Shown: piece after piece, positions 1 through 11,986 of the stretch | Position numbering within the stretch: position 1 is the stretch's first letter | Layout: every line of letters starts with the position of its first letter | Assembly: GCA_018417955.1 (NCBI GenBank) | Contig: JACTVC010000019.1 | Coordinates: forward strand, 62,001-126,000 | Direction of reading: 5' to 3' | Length of the DNA: 64,000 bases | Source of the DNA: Laccaria trichodermophora | Lineage: Eukaryota > Basidiomycota > Agaricomycetes > Agaricales > Hydnangiaceae | Position numbers and translations under genes: made by a program | Notes under the pieces: generated by a model | The model's database searches: none | Told to the model about the DNA's origin: nothing | The model's input: the letters and a program-made list of their open reading frames with translations, nothing else

Positions 1-1726
1 GCAGCTATCGCCTCCGTATGGGTCATTGTCAAGTTCGAGATCGGATGCGTGGCGTTCAGTCTGTTCGCGTGACCTCCGACAATCCTGGAGGGACTGGTGC
101 TTTCGTCTTCTGTCCACGACAGAATAGAGGTGAAGACACGTTTACGGAGGGCTTCGTTGGGTGTGGCTAGGCAACTGGGTTAACTGCGTGAGCCGTAGAT
201 GGCAGGAAGGAAGTACCTGGAGAGGCTTCCCAGGCGGATTCGACTTTTTGTCGTTGAGCGGTGGAGGGGAACACATGATGTTGAGCCGAGGAAAGGCCGG
301 ACAGACAGTACAGGGTGTGGTATGCGTCAGCATTCCTGTGCAGTAAGGTATGAGCGCGACTTCTAGGCAGAGAGCCGAAAAGCTTACTTGGGTGGTTTAT
401 CTCGTAGACCCCCGGCAGGATGTTGACCAGCGTACAAGATGTACTCTTGCAATGCTTTCTCATTGTAAAGCCCATCTATGCATCGTATTAGCGCAAGGAG
501 GGGGACTCAGTCGGGGTGATCACCATCGATATCATCCCATGGGTCATCAGGATCGTCAATCGGTACTTCTTCAGAATCTGCGTTCTGGATCCCCCCAACA
601 CCCAAAGCCTCCAGAAGCGCGAATGAACCTCCACACCACCAAGAGTAACACCCATCAACAAGTTTGTTCGTCCGTCCTCTAAAGCCGCCCAGCTCAATCT
701 CGGTCCCTTGCATCTGGACGAGCCAGCGTAAGAGGTTCTTGGTATTTATCGTTGGTTTCGTCGGCTGATCCACGATGTAAGGCTGGAGAAGAACCCAGGA
801 CGCCAAAGCGCAGAATGTGTACCCTCCATGGGCCTCACCCAGTGGGGGACGTGGAGATGAGAGGAGCTCATCCTTGAGGGTGTATGATGGATGCGAGGCG
901 GACGCGAAACCGCCTTCGTAGGTTTGGCATGAGGATATGAACTCAGCTGTTCCCGCTACAAGTTCGGGAGTGATAAGGTCGAGGAGGGAGGCCACCACAA
1001 GGAGGCAGTAGATACCACTGTAGTTCAACGGTCAGCGTTTAGGTCCAAGCACGGATGGATCGCAGGAGACGAACCGAACATCGACCTCTGCGTGATGTGA
1101 TACTAAGAATGACCCGTCTTTCTGCTTCAGAGACATGAAAAACTTGTACAATTTCTCTCTGTACTGCTATCGTTAGTATCCATAAAGTAAAATAAGGTAT
1201 GGATGCACCGATCGATTTGATCCCAACCCCCACCGGGACCAGGACGTCCGACGATAGCGAGGGAACATACAGCAGCATAAGTAGGCAGTAAATGCGCCGC
1301 TTGCTTTGGTCCACCACCAAACCCCCCATCTGGGTGCTGCCACGCCATTATGGTATCTATCGCCCTTGCAACAAACACTGAGCTCGATGTTGTGCCAGAA
1401 AACAACAAGACAACATACCTCTGCTTGTTCCCTGGGTCCAACCCAACCTGCAAGACGCTGAACGCCTGTATAGTCCAGAACATCAGCCACGGCTGGCTCG
1501 CATCCTGGCTGATGTATCGCGTGGGGAACCCTTGCACAAGATTCCGGATAAGGAACTGCATGTGTGCGTTCTTTTGCAGTCCTGGGAGGGGTTCGACGCC
1601 ATCGGGGATGTGTTTGAGCAGAACGGCCTCCGTCTCCGCCTGGGTCTGCGATGTCAGCGTTGGGAAAGAGTCTGTGGGGGATGGGGATGGAAGGCTGCTC
1701 ATTGTGGTGGTGATGGTCAAGGGCAA
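1..1726 (-). CDS. RAM1: Protein farnesyltransferase beta subunit, C-terminus cut by window edge
   Basis: Beta subunit of the heterodimeric CAAX farnesyltransferase, which transfers farnesyl to Ras-type and mating-pheromone cysteines in the cytosol. Seen directly: terpenoid-cyclase-like repeats with WQHPDGGFGGG, the GGFRGRTNKLVDGCYSWWCGG segment (its D and C are zinc ligands in this family) and YHTLYCLSGLSSAQH (family zinc-ligand His nearby). Several introns split the gene. The last one in view runs from about 174 to 222 and ends TTGCCTAG, which restores the frame into a final exon containing NATHPISNLTMTH, a typical C-terminal signature. Only a few codons are missing beyond position 1. The start is either the ATG at 1726 or the in-frame ATG at 1702; both precede a variable Ser/Thr-rich leader. 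No lesions were seen. Identification is confident; exact exon borders are approximate. Confidence 0.92.
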
Positions 1727-1989
1727 ATTGCAATTGTTAGCTGGTAATGTGAAACAAAAGCAGCGAGAACAATAACAGCATCTTCAACGATATTTCTGGC
1801 TTAAGAGACGCGACTTGAGAGGATCTGAGCGCTGAGCAACTGGTAGGTATGCTGCGGGGAGAGGTGTTGTGAACGTATTTGGCAGGGAGCTCAGGTTCAG
1901 ATATCTCCTTCAGCTTCTGCTTTCATCGTCCCTCAGGCTTATCTCACGTTCTCCATCGCCATTCGTTTTGCTAGATATCACAGCTCACC

Positions 1990-3087
1990 ATGGGCGATCT
2001 CGTAGACTCCATGTTGGATCTCATGAGGCGGCTACCGCCAACTCGAACGGAGGAGAACGTCGATGCGCTCGTGCGCATATGTCCAGACTACGCCGACGAT
2101 CTCCTCGGTAGTGTTGATCAACCTCTGCAACTCAAGACAGATGTAGCTACTGGGAGAGACTACCTCGCTTGCGATTATAATCGTGATGGAGAGAGCTATC
2201 GGTACGCTTCTGCTTTAGGATCTCATCTCGCAGGAACTGATGATGGACTAGGTCGCCATGGTCGAATGAATATGACCCTCCACTGGATGATGGTACCGTT
2301 CCATCGCCAAAGCTGCGGAAGCTTGAAATTTCGGCGAACGAGGCTTTCGATACCTACCGAGAGATGTATTTCGAAGGCGGAGTGTCTTCTGTATACCTGT
2401 GGGATCTCGACGACGGTGGTTTCGCTGGTGTTGTCTTGCTCAAGAAAAGTATGATAATTCCACTCGTTCCATTTTCAATAAATGATCTCTTATGATTCGT
2501 TTTTGCTAGCTATGGCCCCGACGACACCATTTGAGCCCTCTGGATCATGGGACTCCATTCACGTCTTTGAGACAGCTGAGCGCGGGCGACAGGCGCATTA
2601 CAAGCTCACATCGACGGTGATGCTCCAGCTTGTAACAAGAAAGGGGTCAGAGGGTGAGGGAAGCGCGCCCATAGCTGCTGACAGAAAAGGGACAGAAAGT
2701 TGGAAGCGTAATGGGGAAGTTAGCTTGAGCGGGAGTATGACGCGTCAGGCGAGTTTTATTCCCTCCCTCCCTCTGCATGAACGACTGCTGATGCTGCTGC
2801 TACGTGCACAGACTGAACAGGATTGGCCGATTCACGATGCGTCTTCGCACATCACCAACACCGGCAAGATGATCGAGGAGATGGAGATCAAGATGAGAAA
2901 CCTCCTGCAAGAGGTGAAATTGTCCTTTTGCTTTATTTCAAATGACCCTTTCTGATGCATTGCGAATCAGGTATATTTTGGCAAGACTCGGGATATCGTT
3001 TACGACCTGCGCAGCGTGGATGATCTTGAGAAAGCGCGAAGACAGAAGGAACTACAAAAGGAACTGGTCGGTTTTATCAAACGGTAG
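1990..3087 (+). CDS. CAP2: F-actin capping protein subunit beta
   Basis: Beta subunit of the CapZ heterodimer, which caps actin-filament barbed ends. Five exons splice cleanly: 1990-2201, 2252-2448, 2510-2748, 2812-2913 and 2971-3087. The product starts [17 protein letters not shown] and contains SVDQPL, the [21 protein letters not shown] block, [31 protein letters not shown] and [11 protein letters not shown], all capping-beta hallmarks in the usual order, and ends near GFIKR. The fourth intron starts with a GC donor (CAG/GCGAGT) rather than GT. An insertion of about 25 residues ([15 protein letters not shown]) interrupts the usual loop before SLSGSMTRQ. It is divergent from the farnesyltransferase gene, with about 260 bp between them as a shared promoter region. 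Confidence is high. Confidence 0.93.
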
Positions 3088-3299
3088 CGCAAGAAGATGT
3101 TGGCCTCAGCCGGATACTGGACCTGTATGATACATGCCATAAGTAGTGCTACGATGATGATTATCAACGCAAGAGGGTCCTTTCTACAGTGCTCCATAAC
3201 GGATTTCGCGAGCCGAAATTTTGAGCGAAGCTAGTGTCTTTGTCCTCACGTCAAGGATGGATACGATAGACGTCAGTGTACGTTTTAATTTCTTGATTT

Positions 3300-4168
3300 T
3301 GTCTTCTTCCGCGTGTTAGAACCACTCGGCCATGGCAATGTGATGATGTATACCGCCAAAAATGGATGTCGATCCTCCTTATATAAGGTGACTTTATCGT
3401 CCACCAACAAGATCCGCGTCGGCAATCGGGTTCGCGTGTATAGTTACCTATTTTGAAATTGACATGAAACTTGAGGGACAGCGGAAGAAAGAAAACCAAC
3501 GTGAGTCAATTTGATTTCGTTGAGAGGCCTGTTTTTGTTGTTAACTGGTACGCGTTCCATAGCGTCCAATGCCGAATCTGCACCATCTATCACTTTGCCT
3601 AGGATGGTGTATTTGCCGTCGAGATGGGGTTGCTTCGCGTATGTGATGAAGAACTGGGATTTGTTGGTATCTGGGCCAGAATTAGCCATTGCCACGACAC
3701 CACGGGCGTTAAACTGGGGACAAAAGAGGATCAGGATGGAAGAACGATGGATGAGAAAGTGGAAAGGAAACCGACTTTGAGAGTGGATCTGATCTCATCT
3801 GCAAATGGGGCACCCCAAATGCTCTGACCGCCCTTACCCGAACCGGCTGGGTCACCCGTCTGAATCATGAATCCCCGGATGTTGCGATGGAAAATACAAC
3901 CATCGTAATAGTTGGACGCGCAAAGCGCAAGAAAGTTCTGGATTTCGTAGTTAGTAATGTCGATCGTCAGGAGTTGTGGGCGAAGTTGAAACACCTCTGC
4001 TGCCTTGGGCACTGCCTCGCAGAAAATTTCGAGCTGTAAAGACGATAAATACGACGCTTTGAAGATGTAATTATCGCACCTTTATTTCCCCGTGCGTCGT
4101 ATGGAGGGTTACGGACTAGAAGATGTTATCAGTGGCCTTGTGTTGATGATGTAGGAAAGAAATACCAT
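3300..4168 (-). CDS. Cyclophilin-type peptidyl-prolyl isomerase, PPIL3-like
   Basis: Peptidyl-prolyl cis-trans isomerase of the spliceosome-associated PPIL3 class. Exons read in order: [13 protein letters not shown], then [13 protein letters not shown], then [20 protein letters not shown] with [16 protein letters not shown], then a [20 protein letters not shown] exon ending at NEIKLTH. The catalytic-site residues FHR, QTGD, SQFFIT and HLD are present. The first exon codes only for the initiator: ATG at 4168-4166 is followed at once by GTATTTC, and the reading resumes at TCCGTAACC. About 160 residues is normal for this family. The final exon lies within about 3300-3390, but I could not decide between two reading frames, so the left end is approximate. 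The gene converges with the capping-protein gene. Confidence 0.88.
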
Positions 4169-4369
4169 TTCGACGGTTCATCGACGTGTGACAGTTGGTA
4201 AACCCTGATGTGACGTTGTTACTGACGGCTGTGACGTTCTCACGTCACTTTCGTTGATGCAACAAAATAGCCAGTGAAACTCAATGCAATGCATTTATAT
4301 TTCCTGCTCAACAGGTCGTCTTCTTTTCTTTCTTCATAACCACCACCATCGCCTCCGCCCACTCGACTA

Positions 4370-6479
4370 ATGCGCACGCCGTCGCTCTACAGCCAGGATG
4401 ATCCCATCTCCGCCGCCCTCAAACCTTCACCCATGGAGACGGAGGCAGAGCGTACGTCCCGTCTGTACGCAGAAGCCGAGGCGAAACGGGTTTCTGAGCA
4501 AATCGACGACGACCTGCGGGAGGAGCGGGAGCGATTGAAGAAAAAGAAGGGCGACGTCAAGGTCAGTGTGCCTTACGATTATGCGCCGCATATACTCATC
4601 TGCGCTGTTAGCTTCTTCTCCTCGGTCAAGCCGAGAGCGGGAAATCGACGCTGCAGAAACAGTTCCAGCTCATGTATAAACCCACTTCGATGGATCAAGA
4701 ACGCGCATCTTGGACAGCGGTCATCTACTTCAACGTCGTTCATTCATTAAAACACATCCTAGCTACGCTTGAAGCTTGGGACGACACTCTCGACGAAGAC
4801 GCCGAGGCGCAACCTACATCGACGGACGATTCACAGTCTATCATACCAAAGAAGGCTCGCGGGAACGGTATCGCAGATCAGCCGTCACCATCTACTTCTC
4901 TCTTGACCGGTAGCATCATCCAAGGATCGCCAAGTTCCCTGATGCCGTCGGAGGCCGGCGGCTCCCACTCCCATTCGACGAAAGAGGGCGGCGCCCTTCA
5001 GATAGCCAATCTTCGACGCAGGCTGTCTCCATTGGTAGCTGCGGACGCGCAGCTCGCGGACAGACTCAGTGGTGGAATCTCGGTGTCTGGTTCTGGTAAG
5101 GGCGGCGTCTTTGTGCGGAGTGGTTGGCAGGCCCGTACCATCGAGAATGCTCTCGGAAGGATCAAACAAAAGCGCCCTTCGGCCGAAAGCGAAAAGAAGA
5201 CTCGTGAGATTGAACCCCAGGAACCACAGGACCCTTTGGTTCAGGACGTTGGGCGAATGCTGGAGCTCTCCGTTCAGGATATCCGGGAGTTGTGGCATCA
5301 TCCCACTGTCAAGGGGTTAATCGCTAAACGGAAACTGAAACTTGATGAGTGGTCCGAATTGTACGTCGCCTGACTTGGTATCCCGTATTCTATGCTGATC
5401 TTGTTTCTTAGTTTCCTGAAGAACATCACGCGTGTCGCATCGCCGGACTACGTCCCAAGTATAGGTAACGTAGCTATTCTTACTGTTTATCGCGCATATA
5501 TTCACTTCTTCCCACCAGACGACATCCTTCATGCTCGTATCCAAACTATGGGGGTCGCTGAACACATCTTTGATGTGAACATCCACGGGAAATCTGTGAC
5601 CTGGCATCTATTTGACGTAGGTGGTGCCCGAGGACAGAGACACTCGTGGGTGCCATACTTCGATGATGCGAACGCTATCATTTTTGTTGCTCCCGTGAGC
5701 GCATTTGATCAGGCGAGTCTCTTTCTCTTCCCTTGGCGTTCGCGCCGTCCTCCATTTCTATCACTTTCTTTGAAACATGGCAACCACCAGCGTGCTTCTC
5801 TGTTTCGTTTTGTGGTTCCTTTCTCAACTCTCATTTTTCGGCCACGTTATTGGTAACCATGCTAACAAATCCATTTAGTATCTCGAAGAAGACCCTCGGA
5901 CGAACAGGATAGACGACTCGCTGCAATTATTCACGCAAATATGTTCGAACGCTCTCCTGAAGAACGTTCACTTGGTCCTCTTCCTGAGTGCGTAAATGCG
6001 CTAAGGCTCTTCTCATCGTTCCTTCGTGCTCATTCATCACAATTTTTCTTACAGATAAGACGGATCTGCTGAAGGCGAAGCTCGACACCGGACTCAAGGT
6101 CCGGAAGTAGTGAGTCACCCCGTTTGCAACGAGGTTCTTATCACTTACCCCTCATCAGCATCACGTCCTTCGGCGATCGGTCCAACGATTACGAGACCGT
6201 CGTTCAATACTTCCGTGCTCACTTCCTGCAGGTTCATAGACGAAACAATGAGAATCGTCGGGTGCTGTATACTCATTTTACGAGTGTAGTGGTGAGTTGT
6301 CTTTCGGCGAAACCTAAAAAAAACTTTCTCATATTTGACGTCTAGGACACAAAGGCGACGCAGCGTATCATTGGAAACGGTACGCTCCATTGCAGCGCCT
6401 TGGATTGTTTTGCTGACTGTCTTGTTCAGTTCGCGACTCAATCTTCCGAGGTTACCTCCAGTCTGCAGCCCTCGTTTGA
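4370..6479 (+). CDS. Divergent heterotrimeric G-protein alpha subunit with altered switch II
   Basis: Nine exons (4370-4561, 4612-5360, 5412-5464, 5519-5712, 5879-5987, 6055-6109, 6159-6291, 6346-6379, 6430-6479) give a G-alpha fold. The P-loop is GQAESGKST; the arginine finger and Mg-binding Thr are kept in HARIQTMG; switch II is DVGGARGQRHSW; G4 is LFLNKTDLL; G5 is TSVVDTK instead of TCATDTK. The helical domain carries an insertion of roughly 130 residues (about 4780-5200), rich in Ser/Pro and charged residues. The N-terminus is MRTPSLYS, so there is no Gly2 for myristoylation. The usual catalytic Gln of DVGGQ is Ala, which in classical G-alpha proteins cripples GTP hydrolysis. The fourth intron uses a GC donor. 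It belongs to the divergent G-alpha group expanded in mushroom genomes; its partners are unknown. Confidence 0.9.
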
Positions 6480-7353
6480 TCTGCTTTTGCTTTCTCTTGC
6501 TAGATCCCACTGCTCTCGTCGCATCTCCATCATTGATCGTTGTATTCACTCTGATATCCTGGCTACTATGCCCGTCGCATCAAGATTCACATTGACATCC
6601 TCAACATTCCCAACATTCCCGCCATATTATATCCCCTTGCAATGTCCCCCCTAATCCTTAATTCTTCTGAAACCTCTAACCCTACACACATCTAAAAGGT
6701 TTATTGACCGCTACTCTTGCCGATTTTCCCCTCCCATGATCATGATCATGACCATGTACTCTCCTCCATACCTTCTGTTGTCCACATCCCCCAAGAAAAT
6801 GTATAAACTACACACGCTGTCCCTCCTCCGCGCTCTGATCCTGACTACGTTTTTATTGTCGTATTATACAATGCTGTATGTGTAATTAATTGGTGATGAT
6901 AGTCCTTTTTTTGCTCGCCCATCCATTGCGGACCGCGACCTATTGACTACTAAGTATGTGGTGATTCTTTGCAAAAAAAAAAAGAGTCATCGGGGTTTTT
7001 GTCGTCAAAATGGAGATACGGTCCTGTTTCAGAGCTCGTTGATATCGTATCATATCAGAGTAGTACAGCCGTTTGCATCTCTTCATTTCAATCATGAAAT
7101 TGACAATCTATTTTTATGAGCAGATATTGATTGGCACGGCTCAGGTGGGCCGCACTGAGATCAACGCAAGATGGTGGTGTTCAAATCGCTAGGCATTCGG
7201 GCATCGGCAGCTTTGCGATTCCAACAGATTTACAACGGAATTGATAATTGGTAAATGACCATGATGCACTTTGAATTTGAGTCCAAGCCGATTACCCTTG
7301 TTAAACTGCTAGAAAAAGTCAGCACACCGAGTTGAGAAACATGAATGGGTAGG
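6480..7353. other. Intergenic, no gene seen
   Basis: About 870 bp downstream of the G-alpha gene. The first part is probably its 3' UTR (T-rich, with poly-A runs near 6976). I see no conserved coding segment on either strand. Confidence 0.5.
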
Positions 7354-7977
7354 TCAGCCTCCGTGCATACGTTCATGAAGTTCCAAAGCCTTGGCCTCCT
7401 CTACAACTTCCATAAATTTGACATACCCTTCCTGATCGAGTATATTGAGATCCCACCGATTTTTAGGTACCATATCCACAAGAATTTGCTCCGAATACTT
7501 TGCAGCCTTGTTGCAGCCGGAGGAGGCCTCAGGAATCTCATAATACCAGTAGCATTATCCTTTTCCAGTTATTAGAAGCACACGTTGGTGCCGAAGGCAC
7601 TGATACCATGCATCTTGCAGGGTGAACTCTAGAACAGTTGGTCAAATCTTTTTTGCATTTGTTCAGCAGCGGCTCCTCTTGCGTATATGTCTCTAAGATA
7701 TTTCGGAGCCTTGACCTCGACGAAGAATATGATTGCCTGATTTTTCATGACAGAGAATTATAATTTATGTGATGACAAAATCGGCGGTGTCCGTAATACT
7801 GGGTTCGATGCGAGAGACAGGGAACTGAGGACAGATGATATACCCTTCAGAAAGCGGGAAGTAGTGGAAGAGGACACTGTTCCAGGGTCCGTAGAATGAG
7901 TACTTGTCCGCCTCTGGATCAACCTTCTCGAAGGTATCGACGATGAACTGTGGCCACATAGTAAAGCGAATGTTCAA
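7354..7977 (-). pseudogene. Broken agaricomycete hypothetical gene with FxVEVKAP motif
   Basis: The first exon starts MNIRFTMWPQFIVDTFEKVD and ends ITDTADFVIT; a following segment reads AIIFFVEVKAPKYLRDIYARGAA and then MHGISAFGTNVCF, followed by a C-terminal segment ending ELHERMHGG before a TGA. This order (DTADF, FFVEVKAP, GVSALGTNICF, EEGYxKFMEVVEE) is that of a very common hypothetical family in mushroom genomes; the EVK triad resembles the PD-(D/E)XK nuclease-like core, but function is not established. Here a stop follows FDQLF and two stops (TAATAA) follow TNVCF, so the gene is probably dead or retained only as fragments. The alternative of unrecognised introns removing the stops is less likely because the conserved residues run directly into them. 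Confidence 0.55.
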
Positions 7978-9560
7978 TGTTCAATTGGAAATAAATCGAC
8001 TCTCCGATCTAAAATAATACATGCATACATGTAGTCAGAAAGGGAAGCTCGAGATACTGAGGCAGAAACTTCTTTTGGTCTACTATATTATTATCTCTGC
8101 TTTATGGCGACCGACTCTGGTAGAAAAGGTATACAAAGCTGAAGAATAAATACATCATGAACACCAGACCGGATATCATCGATAAAACATTCCGTGAGCC
8201 AGCCAGTAAAGATGGTCCTGAGTACTAGCTTGACGTGCCAAGTACTACCAACCAAGATATCCAACGTTCACTCCGAGCGAGCCATAGCAGAAGACTAAGC
8301 AGAGGATGAATGTACCCTCGAAACATGAAGTTCGAGGCGGTGTACTCCGAAGTACAGTGAGGGCTAGTCAGAAGCCATCTCGGGTATCGGCCCTCAAAAG
8401 AGATGCCTTCCTTCATTTCTCATCTGTTCGCTGACGCTGGTTGCTCCGTCGCAGACGGTCTTACTCGACCCTCTGAGGCTCTGATGATCTGAGCCTTGCA
8501 GGCCGCCCCTGGTGTTGTTGCTCGTGCCGCGAACGCCTTGGTTATCGTGCCCCTGATACTCATCACCGAGTCGACGGACGACTCGTTCTCGAATATGTAT
8601 TGGCTTGCCAGCTTCAGGAACCCCAGCACCGTCGTGAAGGTCGTTTCTTCCTCGAGCGCCCGCGCCTCTGGAGTACCTCGTCGTGAAGGCGGCGTCATTC
8701 TCGGAGGAGCGGAAGCTCGTTGGTCTGCACTATTTCTTGGGCGAGGTGGGTAATGGCGAAGAAGTCCTAAGTCTGGAATTCCGGTTCTTCAAAAAATTCT
8801 GATTTCGCCTCCCAGAGCGTCTCGCCGTAGAAGGGGATTTGCCTTCTTCATAATTTGTATCTCGAGAAGTAAGAACGATGCAATTAAGAAATCGAAGGAA
8901 CACTCGAGATAGTCCCACCTACACGGAAAACATTGCCATAAACTGGCAGGTTTCCCCTTCGAAGGGGGTAGCCACTCTGCTTTCTTTAATTCGAGAGCAG
9001 ACTGACCGGTTTCCAGAGGAGCCACGTTGACGACTTTTCTCCAAACCAAACCCATGAGTGTGAAAACCCCAGCCCAAGGGGACAGGCGAAGCCTCCGCTT
9101 GTGGAAAGCTCAAGGCGAGCGAAATATTAATGGACAGGCTCGTCGAACAAGTTGGTCAATTCCAAACCTAGTAAAGGACATTTGAGTTTCACGAACGGGG
9201 GAAACAGTTCCTGGAACTTGCAATGGTGATAGTGATTGGTGTCCAATAGTACCACTGTTCCTCTGTGCATTCGAAGCTGTGACCGCATGTTGACGTGATT
9301 GCTGTGAGAGTTCATTGCCGCCCTCTCGTAACTGCTTTGCATGAGCGAGCAACAGCTCTCCGCGCGCCCGTTTCGGCTCCTAGATCTTGGACACCATCGA
9401 CGCCAAGGTGTCTTCTCTTGTGGCTTCTACGGGTCGGGAGGTCGTTGTCATTTTCAGGTTAGTACAAAGCCAGCCTCTTGATGGCAAACGGTGGCCTATT
9501 TGCACACTGGGCCATTGCAGCCGCAAATTCCCATGCGCCTCCGCCGCTGGCAAAACTGGA
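7978..9560. other. Gene-poor stretch, nothing recognised
   Basis: Short open frames exist on both strands (for example minus 8420-8698 and 8789-9352), but none shows a recognisable domain, and competing frames are equally open. I see no tRNA or clear repeat here. Confidence 0.4.
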
Positions 9561-9569
9561 AGAAAAGAC

Positions 9570-10470
9570 GTACTAGAAAACGCAAGGTAAGTATGCATAG
9601 TTCGTACATCACACTCAACCCACCTAATCGCACAGACCAGCTTCTTCCATTCCGCGCTAAGCAGCACTGCACGTCTACGTAGTTCTGAGCACTGGATTTG
9701 AAGCTGGCGGTGGGAATCCGTCGGGCAAAATTGGGTCGGTCAGTCTGTCTTGAACAGCGAGGAGCGCTTTTCTGGCAGCCTGATTGATAAATCAGATATG
9801 GGGAGCTCCCGTCGATGAGGCCTCAGCACGTTGAACTCAGAACTGTCCGAACCATTGGGTGTCGTGACCGTCGTCGTAATCTTCAATCTGTTGTTCTAGT
9901 AAGCATACAGACAAGTGAGAGCGATATAATACACTCACCTCGACTTGAGACGTCGATGTCCTGCTTGTGAAAGTAGGACCTATGACGGCGATGAGATGCA
10001 CAAGTTCTCCTCCTCTTGTTGGACACGTCATTTCGGTGAAACACTACAAAAGGGCGTAGGCCCTTCCATATGATGAGCCCGCAATCTGATGCACATCCCT
10101 TTTGGGGTGAAGATTCGTCGCGACTGAGAGACTGAGAGTTGAGGTGGGGGACGGTTCTCTTTATTTCTACTAGAATGACCAGCTTCGTATGAGGTGAAAA
10201 GCTCGAGAAGGACTCACAAGCAATGACTACAGAGTGAAGGTACGTCTAATCTGGGGTGATTTATGGGTCAGGGAGCTGTTATGGTGAAGCGTCCTTGAAG
10301 CTTGATTGGTCAGCAGAGGTTCGAGGAGCGAAAACTCACTCTGAACCAGCTCTGAACGACGCAACAGTTTCAGACGATGGAATTATTGCTACCCACTGCT
10401 TCGGCCAACGCAATAGTCGGATAAATGGAGCGTCACTGAGTACTGGATCCTCGTGATGAATTCGAATCCA
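9570..10470 (-). repeat. Dispersed gene-like repeat, copy 1
   Basis: Homologous in sequence and order to 22930-23830. Shared minus-strand peptides include EDYDDGHDTQW, MTCPTRGGELVH with PTFTSRT, and KKLVCAIRWVECD, separated by similarly placed donor-like GTGAGT sites. Copy 1 has more frame breaks: a TGA or TAG falls where copy 2 reads LPDTQITPDKMYL. It therefore looks like the more decayed of two copies of an unrecognised intron-containing gene or transposon-borne ORF. Boundaries are approximate, because similarity fades gradually at both ends. Confidence 0.5.
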
Positions 10471-10478
10471 TTGGGGTT

Positions 10479-11986
10479 ATCAACCTCCAAGTAAGTCCAT
10501 AATCACCTCCACGATCCTAATCATAAATATCAACCAGTCCAGCCTCTTCGCGGTGCGCGAGTACCTAAGCTCAGTGAGCCTTATTATCCGCGATCTGGGC
10601 ATCATCTCACCGTCAAACCCATCTATTAGGTTCTCAAAGAGAGCAAATTCAAAGAACACGGCCATATTACGCCCGGTACGTTTCACGATCGTCTATCACA
10701 TTCCTTTTTGCTCACCGTGAAATGAACAACAGAGGAATTCATCGCTGCAGGTGACTTTTTGGTGTACAAGTTCCCTGTGTGGACGTGGTAAGCACATTCC
10801 TCCTCCATTTCCTTCCTTCCTCCTCCTTTCTAAGCAATGATTGAGTAACTTGTAAACAGGGAAAAAGGAGATGCCTCCAAATCCCGCGACTTCCTCCCAC
10901 AAGACAAACAATACCTAGTAACACGTGGCATTGCCTGCCTCCGTCGCGCCACCTCCCTAGCCTACACAGATGCAGACGAGGACGCTGAGCATTTCCTCTC
11001 CTTTGCTGATTCCTCTTCCCCCTCTGCAGACGGCCACAAGTGGGTCGAGATGCACGCGGGTCGGCAGGCACATCGAATGGACTTTGCGACGAACGCTGGT
11101 GAGATTGCAGATATCCCTGATTTGGATGGGGATGGGCCCCATGAGGATGAGGAGAGGATTGTGAGGGGGTTGGGGGGCGTGTCGTTGGGCGGGGGAGGGG
11201 GTGAGGGTGTTGGGCCGGAGATGCCTGATTTGGATGATATCCCTGATATGGAGGAGGATGATTTGGAGGAAGGGGATGATGAGGCTATGGCTTCTGCGCC
11301 TAAGACGGCCGTTATACCTGCTGCTGCTGGGGTTGATGCTAGGTACGTTGTTGGGTTTGCTGGAAATCGAAAGAATGCTGATGATTTCTTTGTAGCACTA
11401 ACGTGGAAGTCGCAAAGGGCAATCTGCTTTAAGTCCGCACCTACGATGTAATGATCACATACGACAAGTATTACCAGACCCCACGAGTCTGGCTGATCAG
11501 CTATGATGAGGTTCGCCTTTCACCCTATTTTGTTCTACACTAGCTAAACCAAAGCAACAGAATCACACCCCACTTACCCCTTCCCAAATCTTCCAAGACA
11601 TCTCAGCAGACCATGCCCAGAAAACAGTAATGATTGAACCATTCATCCACTCCGCCTCTCTCCAAGCCGCCTCTGTGCATCCATGCAAACACGCCAGTGT
11701 CATGAAGAAAGTCATAGAACAGATGAACAACAGTGTCATCGAGGAACAGCTCACGCAGCACGGTAAATCCTCTTCTTCGTCAGGCAAGGACACCCCTAAG
11801 AAAGAGAAGAAATGGCTGTTCAGCTGAAAGTCGTCTGGGAGTGCCAAGGATGTTCAACAGCTGCAAGTTGGGGCGGAGGAAGAGGAGGTGGAGGGGATGA
11901 GGGTCGATTTTTATTTGGTTGTTTTCCTCAAGTTTATTGCGAGCATTGTGCTGACTATTGAGGTTGACTTGACTACGTCTTTTTGA
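10479..11986 (+). pseudogene. ATG3: ATG3 (autophagy E2-like enzyme) pseudogene
   Basis: ATG3 is the E2-like enzyme that conjugates Atg8 to phosphatidylethanolamine. Nearly the whole gene is recognisable across its exons: SSLFAVREYLSS, VLKESKFKEHGHITP, FIAAGDFLVYKFPVWTW, DFLPQDKQYLVTRGIACLRRA, an acidic DLDDIPDMEEDD region, [20 protein letters not shown], then [14 protein letters not shown] with the catalytic Cys, and finally [16 protein letters not shown]. Three lesions are visible: no ATG in frame in the first exon (ATCAACCTCCAA where a start is expected), a TAA at about 11431 inside GNLL*VRTYD, and a TGA at 11825-11827 after KKWLFS. Both stops can arise by C-to-T changes (CAA and CGA). The reading frame is otherwise preserved, so decay is fairly recent. 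The functional ATG3 must lie elsewhere. Confidence 0.85.

Noticed and set aside
8420..8753. Opposed frames of 85-92 codons
   Set aside because: Both strands are equally open and show no conserved motif; likely chance.
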